Part shown: positions 6,274 through 7,072 of the stretch, in pieces | Layout of the letters: every line of letters starts with the position of its first letter | Numbering within the stretch: position 1 is the stretch's first letter | NCBI GenBank assembly: GCA_030630065.1 | Contig: DAOVNU010000036.1 | Coordinates: 1 to 7,072 of the forward strand | Source of the DNA: a bacterium | GTDB taxonomy: Bacteria > Ratteibacteria > UBA8468 | DNA: 7,072 nt | Direction: 5' to 3' | Translations under genes and position numbers: made by a program | The notes under the pieces: generated by a model | The model's input: the letters and a program-made list of their open reading frames with translations, nothing else | Databases searched by the model: none | Told to the model about the DNA's origin: nothing

Positions 6274-7072
6274 ATGCAGAATAGAGAATTAGAGTCATTC
6301 CGTTATTGGAGAAAGAGGGTCTTTGCTACTTTGTGGATTACCTACGGAGCTTTTTATTTGTGTCGGGTTAATCTTTCCATTGCTTTGCCCGGGATAATGA
6401 AAGAATTTGGGTATTCCAGGACAGATGTCGGGCTCATCGGAAGTATCCTCTTCATCACTTATGGCATTGGGCAGTTTATCAATGGACAATTAGGCGATAA
6501 ATTTGGGGCAAGAAAACTTATCACCCTGGGCATTGTTGTCTCTGCTATCCTGAATCTCGTCTTTGGCTTTAGCAAAACTTTTCTGGCGATGGCAATTATC
6601 TGGGGACTGAATGGTTATTTTCAATCTATGGGTTGGTCGCCGAGCATTAAAACATTAGCTAACTGGTTCCCCACGAGGGTCCGAGGAAAAATCTCAGGAT
6701 TATATGGATCCAGTTTTCAGATTGGTAACGTTGTTGCCTGGTTACTTACAGGGTATCTTTGCTCTCGGTTTGGCTGGAGGTCTGTATTCTGGGTTCCGGC
6801 GCTTCTCTTTCTAATTTGTGGAATTCAATTTTATAAAAACTGTAGGAATTCACCGGAAGACGTTGGACTTCCTCCCATAGAGGAATATGAGAGAAGAAAA
6901 CAATTGTCCATTCCCAATGAGGCAGAGCAAATTGGCAAAGAAACTTTTGACAGGGATGAACATCTTGGTTTTTGTTTCACTCTCAAGCAAACCATTGGCA
7001 ATTCAAAACTATGGAGAGTTGGCGTATCTTATCTTTTTCTTGGTCTTGTCAGTTATGGATTCCTCTACTGGG
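6274..7072 (+). CDS. OPA-family (GlpT/UhpT-like) MFS transporter, 5' part
   Basis: My translation from the ATG at 6274 gives 266 codons open to the window edge; full-length members have about 430-460 residues, so the first six helices, central loop and start of helix 7 are present. The family exchanges organophosphates for phosphate, or related anions, across the inner membrane. Family marks are YGAFYLCRVNLS (24-35), NGQLGDKFGAR (70-80), QSMGWSP (117-123) and, before the central loop, SPEDVGLPPIEEYE (193-206), nearly the same as in E. coli GlpT. Arg31 aligns with the phosphate-binding Arg45 of GlpT. By hand alignment, however, Gln67 replaces Lys80 and Phe148 replaces His165, so the substrate may not be glycerol 3-phosphate. 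An in-frame TAG just upstream fixes the ATG; the Shine-Dalgarno is weak at best. It is divergent from the leu operon, which might hint at co-regulation but shows no functional link. Confidence 0.88.
   Translation, partial: MQNRELESFRYWRKRVFATLWITYGAFYLCRVNLSIALPGIMKEFGYSRTDVGLIGSILFITYGIGQFINGQLGDKFGARKLITLGIVVSAILNLVFGFSKTFLAMAIIWGLNGYFQSMGWSPSIKTLANWFPTRVRGKISGLYGSSFQIGNVVAWLLTGYLCSRFGWRSVFWVPALLFLICGIQFYKNCRNSPEDVGLPPIEEYERRKQLSIPNEAEQIGKETFDRDEHLGFCFTLKQTIGNSKLWRVGVSYLFLGLVSYGFLYW

Noticed and set aside
6295..6489. 64-codon minus-strand open frame upstream of leuA
   Set aside because: It is antisense to the strongly supported transporter gene and has no recognisable motif.

Overview
The window is almost wholly coding. 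It carries one long minus-strand operon and the start of a divergent plus-strand transporter gene. In transcription order the operon reads leuA (isopropylmalate synthase), leuC (isopropylmalate isomerase, large subunit), an 83-codon gene of unknown function, leuD (isomerase, small subunit), leuB (isopropylmalate dehydrogenase-type), fabG (3-oxoacyl reductase), and a Pct/YdiF-type CoA-transferase gene that runs off the left edge. Junctions are tight. leuA/leuC and leuB/fabG share 4-base ATGA overlaps, orf83/leuD overlap by 17 bases, leuD/leuB overlap by 25 bases, and the gaps are only 24 bases (leuC/orf83) and 17 bases (fabG/pct). All seven genes are therefore probably co-transcribed and partly translationally coupled.

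The first five genes supply the full set of activities that convert 2-oxoisovalerate and acetyl-CoA to 2-oxoisocaproate, the leucine precursor. LeuA has a C-terminal regulatory domain, so leucine feedback is likely. LeuC and LeuD are the separate-subunit type common in archaea, thermophiles and many deep-branching or anaerobic bacteria. LeuB is closer in style to tartrate/malate dehydrogenase-like members of the decarboxylating dehydrogenase family than to textbook LeuB. The last two genes are not leucine genes. They suggest acyl-CoA chemistry (CoA activation of a short acid, reduction of a 3-oxoacyl thioester) tied to the same transcript.

An 87-base intergenic region (6187-6273) separates leuA from the divergent OPA-type transporter. 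Two sigma70-like promoters can be read there back to back, and their -35 hexamers occupy almost the same bases. The leuA promoter would start transcription about 2 bases before the ATG, giving a nearly leaderless mRNA, which fits the missing Shine-Dalgarno sequence.

The organism is a bacterium of moderate G+C (somewhat below half by eye) with sigma70-like promoters and GGAGG-type ribosome binding sites on several genes. The archaeal-type LeuCD, the Pct-like CoA-transferase and a heptanucleotide repeat inside leuC suggest an anaerobic lineage outside the best-studied phyla, possibly a candidate phylum. This placement is inference and cannot be settled from the window. I see no RNA genes, CRISPR array, insertion sequence or phage gene. 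The most unusual items are the uncharacterised gene between leuC and leuD, the GAGTGGA tandem repeat inside leuC, the shared-core divergent promoters, and the fabG-pct extension of the leu operon.
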